This document shows positions 49,480 to 58,317 of a DNA stretch of 64,000 nt, piece by piece. The translations under genes were made by a program, and so were the position numbers. The DNA comes from Gp1-AA133 sp964641665 (lineage in GTDB: Bacteria > Acidobacteriota > Terriglobia > Terriglobales > Acidobacteriaceae): contig CAZXKO010000038.1 in the NCBI GenBank assembly GCA_964641665.1, positions 124,001-188,000 of the forward strand, in the 5' to 3' direction. Every line of letters begins with the position of its first letter. The stretch's first letter is position 1. The notes under the pieces were generated by a model, which did not search any database, was not told the origin of the DNA, and saw nothing but the letters and a program-made list of their open reading frames with translations.

Positions 49480-51561
49480 CTACTTCGCTGCTATCACCCG
49501 GCGAGCGGCCGCCACAACGGCGTCGGCGCTGAAGCCGAATTTTTTCAGCAGGTCCTTCAATGGGGCCGAGGCGCCGAAGCTGTGCATGCCGATCATCTGT
49601 CCCTTGGGGCCGACGTAACGCTCCCAGCCGAGGGTGGCGGCCATTTCGACGGAGACGCGTGCAGTAACGTTCGGCGGAAGAACGCTGTTCTTGTACGCTT
49701 GGTCCTGCTGCTCGAACACTTCCCACGATGGCATGCTTACGACCCTGGCGTTGATGCCTTCGGCCTTCAGGCGCTCGTAAGCATCGACGCAGAGGGAGAG
49801 TTCGCTACCGGTTCCCATCAGGATGACGTCGGGCTTGCCGCCGGGAGCGTCGGCGAGCACGTAGGCGCCCTTGGCAACGCCGGAGGCGGAAGCGTACTTC
49901 GATCGGTCGAGCGTGGGCATCGCCTGGCGCGAGAGCACCAATAGAGACGGGCCATGCTGAATCTGCATGACGACTTTCCACGCCTCCACCACCTCGTTCG
50001 CATCGCCCGGACGGAAGATGGTTGTGTTCGGGACGGCGCGAAGCGAAGCCAGTTGCTCGATGGGCTGATGAGTGGGTCCATCTTCGCCTAGACCGATCGA
50101 GTCGTGCGTAAAAACCTGGATGACGGGAATCTCCATCAGCGCGGCCAGGCGGATTGTGGGGCGCAGGTAGTCGCTGAAATTGAAGAATGTCGCGCCGAAC
50201 GGGCGGAGCTTCGAGACCGCCATACCGTTCACAGCCGCGCCCATCGCATGTTCGCGCACCCCGAAATGAAGGTTCCGTCCGCCATAGGAGCCAGCAGCGA
50301 AATCGCCAGCGCCTTCGAATTTGAGCGTGGTCTTGTTGGAGTTGCCGAGGTCAGCCGAGCCGCCGATCAGCCAGGGAATGTTCTGGGCTAGAACGTTCAG
50401 AACTTTTCCGGAGCTTTCGCGAGTTGCGACACCTTTGGGGTCTGCAGGAAAGGTGGGGAGGTTCTTGTCCCAGCCATCGGGAAGGGCGCGGCGCTGCATG
50501 CGATCGATCTGGTCGGCGAGTTGCGGGTATTGTTTCGCGTAGTCAGCGAACCTCTTCTCCCATTGCTTGCTCAGATCGTGGCCGCGTCTGCCGATGCCTT
50601 CGCGGAAGTGCTCGAGCACTCCTTCGGGAACCAGGAATTTCGCGTCCTCGGGCCAGCCGTAGTTCTTCTTGGTGAGCCGAACTTCTTCTTCGCCCAAGGG
50701 CTCGCCGTGGGCCTCGCTGCTGTCGTGTTTGTGGGGAGAGCCGTAGCCGATGTGGCTGTCGACCACGATGAGCGTCGGCCGGTCGGTCGTTTCGTGGAAG
50801 GTCTGGTAGGCACGGGCCAGCATGCCAACGTCGTTGGCGTCGCTCACGCGAGTGACGTTCCATCCGTAGCCGACGAAACGGGTCATCACATCTTCGCTGA
50901 AGGACCACGAGGCCGGACCGTCGAGGGTGACCCGGTTGTTGTCGTAAATCCAGCAGAGATTCGATAGCTTTAGGTGGCCCGCAAGGGAGGCAGCTTCGCT
51001 GGCGACCCCTTCCATGAGATCGCCGTCGCCGCAAACCGTGTACACGTTGTAGTTGAAGATTTCGAAGCCGGGGCGATTGTAGTTGGCTGCCAGCCAACGC
51101 TCGCTGATGGCCATGCCAACGCTGTTTCCCGTGCCCTGGCCGAGGGGCCCGGTGGTAGTTTCCACGCCGGCGGTGAGGTGCGACTCGGGATGTCCGGGAG
51201 TCCGGCTTTCGAGCTGGCGGAAGCGCTTGATCTGGTCCAAGGAAACGGAGAGCTCTCTGGTGACTTCGCCCGCCGCGTTGACGAGACGCACACCCGTCAA
51301 ATAGAGGGTGGCGTAAAGGAGCATCGAAGCGTGCCCCGCGGAAAGGACAAAGCGGTCGCGGTTGGGCCAGATGGGATTCTCGGGGTCATAGCGAAGGACG
51401 TTCTGCCAGAGAGAGTAAGCGACGGGGGCCAAGCCCATGGGTGCGCCAGGATGACCGGAGTTGGCTTGCTGGACGGCATCGATCGCCAAAGTGCGGATGG
51501 TGTTGATGCATAGCAGGTCCAGCTGTTTGCCGGTCACGACGGTCTGCTCACTGGCGACCAT
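49480..51561 (-). CDS. tkt: Transketolase
   Basis: The product has 693 residues, the usual length. It has the thiamine-diphosphate motif GDGDLMEGVASEAASLAGHL, N-terminal NSGHPGAPMGLAPVAYSLW, and HDSIGLGEDGPTHQPIEQLA in the pyrimidine domain. It moves two-carbon units between pentose, tetrose, hexose and heptose phosphates. It is the first gene of the six-gene operon. A purine-rich AGAGGAGGAG ribosome-binding site precedes the ATG, and the 249-base gap to the PilZ gene must hold the operon promoter. Confidence 0.95.
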   Translation of the reverse strand: MVASEQTVVTGKQLDLLCINTIRTLAIDAVQQANSGHPGAPMGLAPVAYSLWQNVLRYDPENPIWPNRDRFVLSAGHASMLLYATLYLTGVRLVNAAGEVTRELSVSLDQIKRFRQLESRTPGHPESHLTAGVETTTGPLGQGTGNSVGMAISERWLAANYNRPGFEIFNYNVYTVCGDGDLMEGVASEAASLAGHLKLSNLCWIYDNNRVTLDGPASWSFSEDVMTRFVGYGWNVTRVSDANDVGMLARAYQTFHETTDRPTLIVVDSHIGYGSPHKHDSSEAHGEPLGEEEVRLTKKNYGWPEDAKFLVPEGVLEHFREGIGRRGHDLSKQWEKRFADYAKQYPQLADQIDRMQRRALPDGWDKNLPTFPADPKGVATRESSGKVLNVLAQNIPWLIGGSADLGNSNKTTLKFEGAGDFAAGSYGGRNLHFGVREHAMGAAVNGMAVSKLRPFGATFFNFSDYLRPTIRLAALMEIPVIQVFTHDSIGLGEDGPTHQPIEQLASLRAVPNTTIFRPGDANEVVEAWKVVMQIQHGPSLLVLSRQAMPTLDRSKYASASGVAKGAYVLADAPGGKPDVILMGTGSELSLCVDAYERLKAEGINARVVSMPSWEVFEQQDQAYKNSVLPPNVTARVSVEMAATLGWERYVGPKGQMIGMHSFGASAPLKDLLKKFGFSADAVVAAARRVIAAK

Positions 51562-51810
51562 GAAGGTACTCCTCCTCTGGGGGACGGCGACGAGCCGTCG
51601 GTATCAGCGCTTGAGAGTGTTCTACCGAATTCGATTGCGAATGGGTAACAGAGGTTTCAATCCAAATAATGCATAGAGTGTACCAATTTCCCGCACATCT
51701 GTGGGCTGGCGGCTTGCCTGGAGAGAGGGTGGTTTGTGAATTCTCTGTGAATATGGCAGGAACTTCTATCGCTAAACCGGAGGTAAGGCAAAACTTGAAG
51801 GGAATGCGGG

Positions 51811-52464
51811 TTACTTCTGCAGCTTTTGCAGATAACTGTACTCGCTGCTCTGGGCGCGAGTGCTGGTTTCGACGAACTTGAGGAATTGTTTCAAGGGCTC
51901 ACGTTGCACCGACTCCAGGTCGAAGCGCACGCGGACACCGAAGCAGGGGTTGCTCTTGATCACGATGCCGTTGAGGATCAGGCCCTTTACCCAGACCTTG
52001 CCATTGGCGACCCAGAGGCCGATTTGCACGTCGGCTCCGCTCTTTACGGGAGTGACGGTCTCGACGTAGCAGCCGCCCATGCTGGTGTTCGACAGGTTGC
52101 CCCAGACGGGTGTTTCGGCTCCATCGACTTTCAATTCCACGGCCACAAAACACTTGATCCGAGGATAGCGGCGGCGGTCCTGTCCCCAGGAAGGCGTGAA
52201 AATGTCGGGCTCAAACGGGGGGGTAGCCGAAGCCGTGACCGGTACCGGCGCCTGAACGGGAACTGGGGCGGCACCAGAGTTCGCGGCCCCGGTCGGCTGG
52301 CTCTTGATTTCGCGCATGGCCGCGAGCAGAGCTTCTTCCCGCTTCTCCGGGGCGGCTTCGCGGTAGGTTTGCAGCAGTTGACCGAGGTGTCCCACGAGAT
52401 CGGGGTCGGCGAGCAGGCGAGTCCAATCTGTGCCTGGGGTAGTGGGCGTTTTGGAATCGCTCAT
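51811..52464 (-). CDS. PilZ-domain protein
   Basis: The product has 217 residues. Residues ~1-90 contain a helical segment PEKREEALLAAMREIKSQ, close in wording to the zinc-ribbon protein at 26902 (PEKREQAVVELLRELEAE), and then a Pro/Ala/Val linker. The PilZ domain (~95-200) has QDRRRYPRIKCFVAVEL and NTSMGGCYVETV, so both c-di-GMP motifs are present. It is probably a c-di-GMP effector of unknown output. It lies downstream of a second, short PilZ gene in the same direction. Confidence 0.87.
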   Translation of the reverse strand: MSDSKTPTTPGTDWTRLLADPDLVGHLGQLLQTYREAAPEKREEALLAAMREIKSQPTGAANSGAAPVPVQAPVPVTASATPPFEPDIFTPSWGQDRRRYPRIKCFVAVELKVDGAETPVWGNLSNTSMGGCYVETVTPVKSGADVQIGLWVANGKVWVKGLILNGIVIKSNPCFGVRVRFDLESVQREPLKQFLKFVETSTRAQSSEYSYLQKLQK

Positions 52465-52580
52465 ACTTAGCTCAAGGTCCGCAAACAGAGAATCGAACTC
52501 AGCGGTTTCAGTGCAACGGTCAGGTTATAGGTTGAGGCAGGAACGGCTCCCAAACAAGATGACCGAAGTTACGGGTGTAA

Positions 52581-52602
52581 GGTAACCACCGGGGCGGTTA
52601 CC
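52581..52602. terminator. Hairpin between the two PilZ genes
   Basis: GGTAACC (52581-52587) and GGTTACC (52596-52602) form a 7-bp stem with an 8-base loop just downstream of the 52632 gene. There is no T-run, so it is a weak terminator or processing site. Confidence 0.35.
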
Positions 52603-52631
52603 CAGAGTTTGCCAGGGCGCCTGGGGTTCTT

Positions 52632-53000
52632 TTAGTCGGATGGTTCCAAGCCGCCGCAGAAGGTGTTGATGGCCATCTGCTGTTCGTCGGAAAGGCCCAG
52701 AAATTCTAGGCCGTGTACAAAGCCATTCTGGTAGCGAACAATGGCCCGAACCGCCAGCGATTTGAGGGACGAAGGGAGATGCAATTCGAGGGAAACGACT
52801 TCCCCCGGCGGCACTGCTCCATTCAGGACGGTGCCGATGCCGCCCAGTCCGATGTCGCTACACCGGCCCTGGATCTCGGCGTAGCCGTCGTCACGAAGGG
52901 CCGTGGCTTTCAACGGGAAGTCAGCACGATAGCGAGGGTGGCGACGGCGCCAGCTTTTCTGCTTGAGGCGCCGAACCTTCTCTAATAAGGGAGTACTCAT
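52632..53000 (-). CDS. Short PilZ-domain protein
   Basis: The product has 122 residues, a single PilZ domain. The arginine motif is RRRHPRYRADFPLKA. The second motif reads DIGLGG, with Gly in place of the usual Ser, so c-di-GMP affinity could be altered. A C-terminal helix (LSDEQQMAINTFCGGLE) follows. It is the upstream partner of the 51811 PilZ gene (gap of 167 bases) and divergent from the efflux operon. Confidence 0.82.
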   Translation of the reverse strand: MSTPLLEKVRRLKQKSWRRRHPRYRADFPLKATALRDDGYAEIQGRCSDIGLGGIGTVLNGAVPPGEVVSLELHLPSSLKSLAVRAIVRYQNGFVHGLEFLGLSDEQQMAINTFCGGLEPSD

Positions 53001-53316
53001 GCCGTCGCCATCTCTTGAGCCAAGGTCCAGCCTACTCGCCCGCGACGCTGGAGAAAAAGTATCGAAGGTAATAGATTTCTACAGGTCCGGAATCGTGGAG
53101 CCTGGATGGACCATTGATGAACGATTCACAAGCCCAGTTTTTGGGTTGCGGCTGAGGAGGTTCGCAGCGCGCGCTTTGAAGCACATGCAGACGTGATGAT
53201 CAACCTTTTTGCATCGCAGGTGAATGTAAGTGAATCAGAATACGAGTGTTGTGTCGGGTTTAGCGGCGCCCGGGGCGCGCGTCTGCTCCTTTAAGAGCAG
53301 GTTTCTTCAAGAGATC
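53001..53316. promoter_or_regulatory. Divergent intergenic region before the EmrAB-type operon
   Basis: The 316 bases separate the PilZ gene from the TolC-like gene. The + frame from 53230 is open to a GTG but its 29 codons look non-coding. The A+T-rich part at 53070-53130 is the likely promoter area. No repressor gene or clear operator is seen. Confidence 0.4.
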
Positions 53317-54765
53317 ATGCCGACCAAGTTTCCCAGGAGTTTTGTCTTTGTTTTGTGCTGCGTCCTTTCGGGTCTTCGTCCCGAGTTGGGGTGGACGCAA
53401 ACCAGCGCGGGGCCGACGGGTTCGTCGGTGCAGGTGACCATCCCACCTTCCGTCTCGCAGAATGGCTTTACGGGCAGCGTGCCTGAGAGCAAGGCCACCT
53501 CTGAAGTTCTGGCAATTTCGTTTCTGGACGCGATCGATCGAGGGCTGAAACAGAACCTGGGATTGTTGCTTTCGAGCGACAACACGCTGGCGGCGCGGGG
53601 AGAGAGGTGGAAGGAACTCAGCAACCTGCTTCCGAACCTGGAGGCGAAGGGCCAGGAGACCGCGCAGGAGACGAGTGCAGCCGCCTTGGGCTTTCGTCTT
53701 CCCCAGATTCCGCGGGTCATCGGACCATTTAACTATTTTGACGCCAGGGTGTTTTGGAACCAGTCCGTCTTCAACTGGAATTACATCCAGAAAGAACGGG
53801 CGGCAGCGGAAAGTGTGAAAGCCGCGGAATACTCTTATAAAGATGCCCGTGAACTGGTGGTGCTGGTCGCCGGGAATGCCTACCTGCAGGCGATCGCCGG
53901 TGCGGCGCGTGTAGAGACAGCCGAGGCGCAGCTGAAGACTGCGCAGGCCCTGTACGACCGGGCTGTAGATCAACAGAGGGCCGGAGTGAGTCCCGCCATT
54001 GACGCGCTGAGATCGCAGGTTGAACTGCAGAGCCGGAAACAGCAATTGATCGCAGCCCGCAACGATTTCGCGAAGCAGAAGCTGTCGTTGTCGCGCATCA
54101 TCGGGCTTGCGCTGGGGCAGGAGTTCACCCTTTCGGACAAAGCACCGTACGAGATCTTTGTTGCCCCCAGCCTGGAAGAAAGCTTGCAGCGTGCGTACGC
54201 GTCGCGGCCCGATTACCAGGCAGCGTTGGCGCAAGTGCGGGCAGCAGAATTGTCGCGGCGGGCGGCGACCGCAGAACACTATCCTACGTTTGATATCGAG
54301 GGCGACTACGGCGATGTGGGGGTGACGCCCGCGACTTCGAACGGCACGTTTCATGTTGCCGGAACGGTCACAGTGCCGATTTTTCGGGGAGGGAAGGCAC
54401 ACGCCGACGTCCTTGAGGCGGAAGCGACTCTGCGCCAAGCCAAGGCACGACTGGAGGACCTGCGTGGTCAGATCGACAACGATATTCGGAGTGCCTTGCT
54501 CGACCTGAACGCGGCAGCCGATCAGGTTGAGGTGGCGAGAAGTTCGGTGGATCTGGCAGAACAGACTCTCACGCAAGCGCAAGATCGTTTTACCGCGGGC
54601 GTGACCGACAATCTCGAAGTGGTGCAGGCGCAGGAATCGGTGGCCAGCGCGCACGAAAACTATATCTCCAGCCTTTACGCTCACAATCTGGCCAAGGTGG
54701 AACTGGCCCGTTCTCTAGGGAACGCCGAGCAAGGCGTAAAGCAATATTTAAGCAAAGGCAAATAG
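53317..54765 (+). CDS. TolC family outer-membrane efflux protein
   Basis: The product has 482 residues from the ATG at 53317. A GTG at 53230 would add 29 residues before the signal peptide (MPTKFPRSFVFVLCCVLSGL), so the inner ATG is preferred. Two OEP repeats follow (SFLDAIDRGLKQNLGLLLSS near the start and EESLQRAYASRPDYQAALAQ in the second half), with long coiled-coil helices. It should form the outer-membrane duct of the tripartite system whose adaptor starts 2 bases after its stop. It is distinct from the RND-linked TolC homologue at 35185. Confidence 0.88.
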   Translation: MPTKFPRSFVFVLCCVLSGLRPELGWTQTSAGPTGSSVQVTIPPSVSQNGFTGSVPESKATSEVLAISFLDAIDRGLKQNLGLLLSSDNTLAARGERWKELSNLLPNLEAKGQETAQETSAAALGFRLPQIPRVIGPFNYFDARVFWNQSVFNWNYIQKERAAAESVKAAEYSYKDARELVVLVAGNAYLQAIAGAARVETAEAQLKTAQALYDRAVDQQRAGVSPAIDALRSQVELQSRKQQLIAARNDFAKQKLSLSRIIGLALGQEFTLSDKAPYEIFVAPSLEESLQRAYASRPDYQAALAQVRAAELSRRAATAEHYPTFDIEGDYGDVGVTPATSNGTFHVAGTVTVPIFRGGKAHADVLEAEATLRQAKARLEDLRGQIDNDIRSALLDLNAAADQVEVARSSVDLAEQTLTQAQDRFTAGVTDNLEVVQAQESVASAHENYISSLYAHNLAKVELARSLGNAEQGVKQYLSKGK

Positions 54766-54767
54766 AC

Positions 54768-56048
54768 ATGGAACCTACGACGAAAACCATGCCGGAACAC
54801 CCGCCGCAGGCGAGCTCCTCAGCACCGGCTGCAGCGCCGCTACCGGCCTCGGAAAAAGATCTTCACGCGCACCTTTCACGGCGCAACGACCCACGTTTTC
54901 GGATGTTTCTCATCCTCGGATTGATTGTGCTGGCAGTGGTGGGCGTTTTTCTGTGGCGCTACTTCTCGAGCTACGAATCTACCGATGATGCTCAGATCGA
55001 CGGTCATGTCAACTCGGTCAGTGCTCGCGTGGCGGGCCACATCCTGAAGTTGAACGTGCAAGACAACCAGTATGCCGAAGCGGGAACGGTGTTGGCCGAA
55101 ATTGATCCCACCGACTACCAGGTGGCGGTCGAACGGGCGCAGGCGGACTACAACGATGCGAAAGCGACGGGGGACGCGGCGTCGGTAAATGTGCCCATCA
55201 TTTCAGTGGATACCACCAGTCAACTATCATCCGCCGATGCGGACGTCCTAGGAACGCAGGCTGGAATCAAGGCTGCGCGTCAGCAGTTTGAGGCGGCCAA
55301 GGCCAACCTTCAGGAGGCGGAAGCCAATAACGTAAAAGCTCAGAACGACCTGGCGCGATACAAACAGCTGGTCGATAAGCAGGAGATTTCCCAGCAGCAG
55401 TATGACCAGGCAGTAGCGGCAGCGAAAGCCAGTGCCGCGGCGGTGGAGGGCGCGCGTGCGAATGCCGACGCCGCGCAGGCGCAGGTGGCTCAGGCCGAGA
55501 GCCGGTTCGTGCAGGCGCAGGCCAACCGGCGCTCGGCGGCCACTGGTCCGAAGCAGTTGGCGATGACGCAGGCACGGGCGGAGTCGGCACAAGCGGCCGC
55601 GCAGCGCAAGAAAGCGGACCTTGACCAGGCGATGCTGAATCTCAAGTACGCCAAAATTACCGCGCCAGTTGCGGGGATCGTCAGCAACCGCACCGTCGAG
55701 GTTGGGCAAAATGTTCAGGTGGGACAAGAACTGCTCAGCATCATTTCACTGGACGACATTTGGGTGACGGCGGATTTCAAGGAGACGCAGCTTCGTGACA
55801 TGAAGAGAGGCCAGAAGGCCACGATTTACGTGGATGGCACCGACAAGAAGTACAACGGGCACGTCGATAGCTTCGCCGGCGCCAGCGGAGCACGCTTCAG
55901 TCTCCTACCGCCAGAGAATGCGACCGGAAACTATGTAAAGGTGGTGCAGCGCATTCCGGTCAAGATTGTGTTTGAACCCGGAGAGACGAAAGAGCACAAG
56001 CTGCGGCCAGGAATGTCGGTCGAGCCCAAGGTCTGGATTCGGGAATGA
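54768..56048 (+). CDS. HlyD/EmrA-type membrane-fusion adaptor
   Basis: The product has 426 residues. A Pro/Ala-rich cytoplasmic tail (about 1-40) leads to one membrane helix (FLILGLIVLAVVGVFLWRYF). Then come the EmrA signature STDDAQIDGHVNSVSARVAG, a lipoyl half, a long Ala/Gln-rich coiled coil, ITAPVAGIVSNRTVEVGQNV (second lipoyl half) and the beta-barrel. It bridges the inner-membrane MFS pump and the outer-membrane duct. Its TGA overlaps the pump's ATG (ATGA). Confidence 0.92.
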   Translation: MEPTTKTMPEHPPQASSSAPAAAPLPASEKDLHAHLSRRNDPRFRMFLILGLIVLAVVGVFLWRYFSSYESTDDAQIDGHVNSVSARVAGHILKLNVQDNQYAEAGTVLAEIDPTDYQVAVERAQADYNDAKATGDAASVNVPIISVDTTSQLSSADADVLGTQAGIKAARQQFEAAKANLQEAEANNVKAQNDLARYKQLVDKQEISQQQYDQAVAAAKASAAAVEGARANADAAQAQVAQAESRFVQAQANRRSAATGPKQLAMTQARAESAQAAAQRKKADLDQAMLNLKYAKITAPVAGIVSNRTVEVGQNVQVGQELLSIISLDDIWVTADFKETQLRDMKRGQKATIYVDGTDKKYNGHVDSFAGASGARFSLLPPENATGNYVKVVQRIPVKIVFEPGETKEHKLRPGMSVEPKVWIRE

Positions 56049-57634
56049 GTGCTGCGGCCATCCCGATGAACCAAGCGGAGGCGTGGCGTCCGGCGGTCAA
56101 TCCCTGGATCATTGCCCTCGCGGTCACCTTGGCAACCTTCATGGAGGTGCTCGACACCAGCATCGCCAACGTCGCGTTGCCGCATATCGCGGGGAGTCTT
56201 TCGGCGGGGCAGGATGAAAGCACCTGGGTGCTGACGTCGTACCTGGTTTCGAACGCAATCGTTCTTCCCCTTAGCGGGTGGCTGTCTTCGATCGTGGGAC
56301 GCAAGCGCTTCTACATGGGCTGCGTCTTCCTGTTCACGGTGAGTTCTTTCCTGTGCGGATTCGCTCCGAATCTTCCAGCGCTGATCATTTTCCGGATTCT
56401 CCAGGGCGCGGGCGGAGGTGGCTTGCAACCGAGTGAACAGGCGATTCTAGCGGACACATTCCCGCCGGCAAAGCGCGGGATGGCGTTCGCCGTCTATGGG
56501 ATCGCGGTGGTCATGGCGCCGGCGATCGGTCCCACCCTGGGTGGATGGATTACCGACAACTACAGCTGGCGCTGGATTTTCTTCGTGAACATTCCCGTCG
56601 GGATTCTGTCGCTGTTGTTGACTTCACGACTGATCCAGGATCCTCCGTATTTCCGGCGGCGCAAACTAAGTGAGACCAAGATTGACTATGTCGGCCTGGG
56701 CTTCGTGGCGCTGGGGTTGGGAGCTCTGCAGATCGTGCTCGACAAGGGCCAGCGCGACGACTGGTTCGAGTCCCACTTCATCCTGATACTCTCCGCAGTT
56801 TCGGCCGTATCGCTGTTGTTCGTGATCTGGTGGGAGTGGAGGCACAAGGATCCGATCATCGATCTGCATCTGTTTAAGGAACGTACGTTTGCGGTTTCGA
56901 ATCTGCTGATGTTCATGCTGGGTTTTGCACTGCTGGGCAGCACGTTGCTGCTGCCGTTGTTCCTGCAGACGCTGATGGGGTATACGGCGCAGCTTTCGGG
57001 GATGGCACTGTCGCCGGGCGGATTCGTCATCATGTTGATGATGCCGCTGGTGGGGTTTCTACTCTCGCGGTATGACGGCCGGTATCTGCTTTTGTTCGGA
57101 CTGTCGATGTTGTCATTTTCGCTGTTCCACATGACGCGGTTTACGCTGGGTATCGATTTCAAGACGGCGGTGTACGCGCGCATGCTGCAGGCCGTCGGCC
57201 TGGCGTTTTTGTTTGTTCCCATCAATACCGCGGCGTATGCGTATCTGCCGCGGGAGAAAAATAACGCCGCGTCGGGCCTGATGAATCTGGCGCGGAATAT
57301 CGGCGGAAGTGTCGGGATCTCGTTTGTGACGACCATGCTGGACCGCCGAACGCAAAAACACCTGAGCGACCTGATGACCCAATTGACTGGCGCGAATGCG
57401 CACTTTCAGGCGGTGCTGCGGGGGATCGCGGGGTCGCTGGTGGCGCACGGTACGAGTCCGGCCGATGCTCAAAGGCAAGCCTATGGGGTGCTATACAACG
57501 TGGCGCAACGGCAGGCCACGCTGCTGGCCTATGTGGATGACTTCTACATTCTGGGCTTCGCGATTCTGGCCATGATTCCCATGGTCTTTCTTATGAAGCG
57601 AACGAAATCAGGCGGGGAAATGGCGGTACACTAA
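56045..57634 (+). CDS. DHA2 family MFS drug efflux permease (EmrB-type)
   Basis: The product has 529 residues with about 14 membrane helices, the DHA2 number. It starts IALAVTLATFMEVLDTSIAN (the D in TM1 is typical of the EmrB/QacA subfamily). The motif A-like LSSIVGRKRFY and the motif C-like antiporter signature VMAPAIGPTLGGW are both present. It exports hydrophobic compounds using the proton gradient. Substrates are unknown. The operon order is TolC-like, EmrA, EmrB. Confidence 0.92.
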   Translation: MSAAAIPMNQAEAWRPAVNPWIIALAVTLATFMEVLDTSIANVALPHIAGSLSAGQDESTWVLTSYLVSNAIVLPLSGWLSSIVGRKRFYMGCVFLFTVSSFLCGFAPNLPALIIFRILQGAGGGGLQPSEQAILADTFPPAKRGMAFAVYGIAVVMAPAIGPTLGGWITDNYSWRWIFFVNIPVGILSLLLTSRLIQDPPYFRRRKLSETKIDYVGLGFVALGLGALQIVLDKGQRDDWFESHFILILSAVSAVSLLFVIWWEWRHKDPIIDLHLFKERTFAVSNLLMFMLGFALLGSTLLLPLFLQTLMGYTAQLSGMALSPGGFVIMLMMPLVGFLLSRYDGRYLLLFGLSMLSFSLFHMTRFTLGIDFKTAVYARMLQAVGLAFLFVPINTAAYAYLPREKNNAASGLMNLARNIGGSVGISFVTTMLDRRTQKHLSDLMTQLTGANAHFQAVLRGIAGSLVAHGTSPADAQRQAYGVLYNVAQRQATLLAYVDDFYILGFAILAMIPMVFLMKRTKSGGEMAVH

Positions 57635-57648
57635 TATCGGAGGGCGAT

Positions 57649-58308
57649 ATGTTCCGGATCGTCACACTTGAACGTGAGTACGGGTGCGGGTGCGCCGGAA
57701 TTGCAGCCGAACTAGCCGGCCGTCTGCGCTGGAAGCTCTGGGATCATTTGCTTACGGAAGAAATCGCGAAACAGGCCAACGTGGACTGCGGAACCGTCGA
57801 GCGGCGCGAAGAAAAAGTCGATGGCACGTTTTACCGGCTGGCTAAAACCTTCTGGCGCGGTAGCTACGAGCGCAGCATGCCGATCGCCGAGTCGGAGACC
57901 TTCGATGCCGACTGCATGGTGGCGATGATGGAGGGGATCACTGCGCGGATTGCCGAGGAAGGCAATGCCGTGGTGGTTGGCCGGGGGGCGCCCTATTTCC
58001 TGCGCGAACGCCAGGATACCTTCCGAGTGTTTCTGTACGCGCCTCGAGAAGAAAAAATCCGTCGCCTGCTGGCCGCGGGAACGAGTCAATCAGAAGCCGA
58101 CGAGCTGGTCGACACGGTTGATCGTGAACGCATTGCCTTCATCAAGCATTATTTCGATGCGGACTGGCCCACCCGGGCGCTGTATCACCTCATGATCAAT
58201 ACATCGATCGGAGATGAGAAAGTCATCGCGACGATTTTGGACACGATGCGCCTGGTTGAAGAAAAGACCGCCGCGAGCTCCGGGATGCGGGGAGTTGCGT
58301 TGAAATAA
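57649..58308 (+). CDS. Cytidylate kinase-like family protein
   Basis: The product has 219 residues. It starts TLEREYGCGCAGIAAELAGR, corresponding to the modified nucleotide-binding start of the Cytidylate_kin2 family (usually ISREYGSGG), followed by WDHLLTEEIAK and GNAVVVGRGAPYFL. The C-terminal half has the RI-x-F-KHYFDADW lid-like helix. Members are assumed to be nucleotide kinases, but few are characterised. It lies 14 bases downstream of emrB in the same direction and may be cotranscribed. It is convergent with the ferrochelatase gene. Confidence 0.83.
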   Translation: MFRIVTLEREYGCGCAGIAAELAGRLRWKLWDHLLTEEIAKQANVDCGTVERREEKVDGTFYRLAKTFWRGSYERSMPIAESETFDADCMVAMMEGITARIAEEGNAVVVGRGAPYFLRERQDTFRVFLYAPREEKIRRLLAAGTSQSEADELVDTVDRERIAFIKHYFDADWPTRALYHLMINTSIGDEKVIATILDTMRLVEEKTAASSGMRGVALK

Positions 58309-58317
58309 GCGCTGCGC

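Noticed and set aside
53260..54684. 474-codon ORF antisense to the TolC-like gene
   Set aside because: Arg/Leu/Gln-rich composition typical of a shadow frame; the TolC-like protein on the + strand has clear motifs and operon context.
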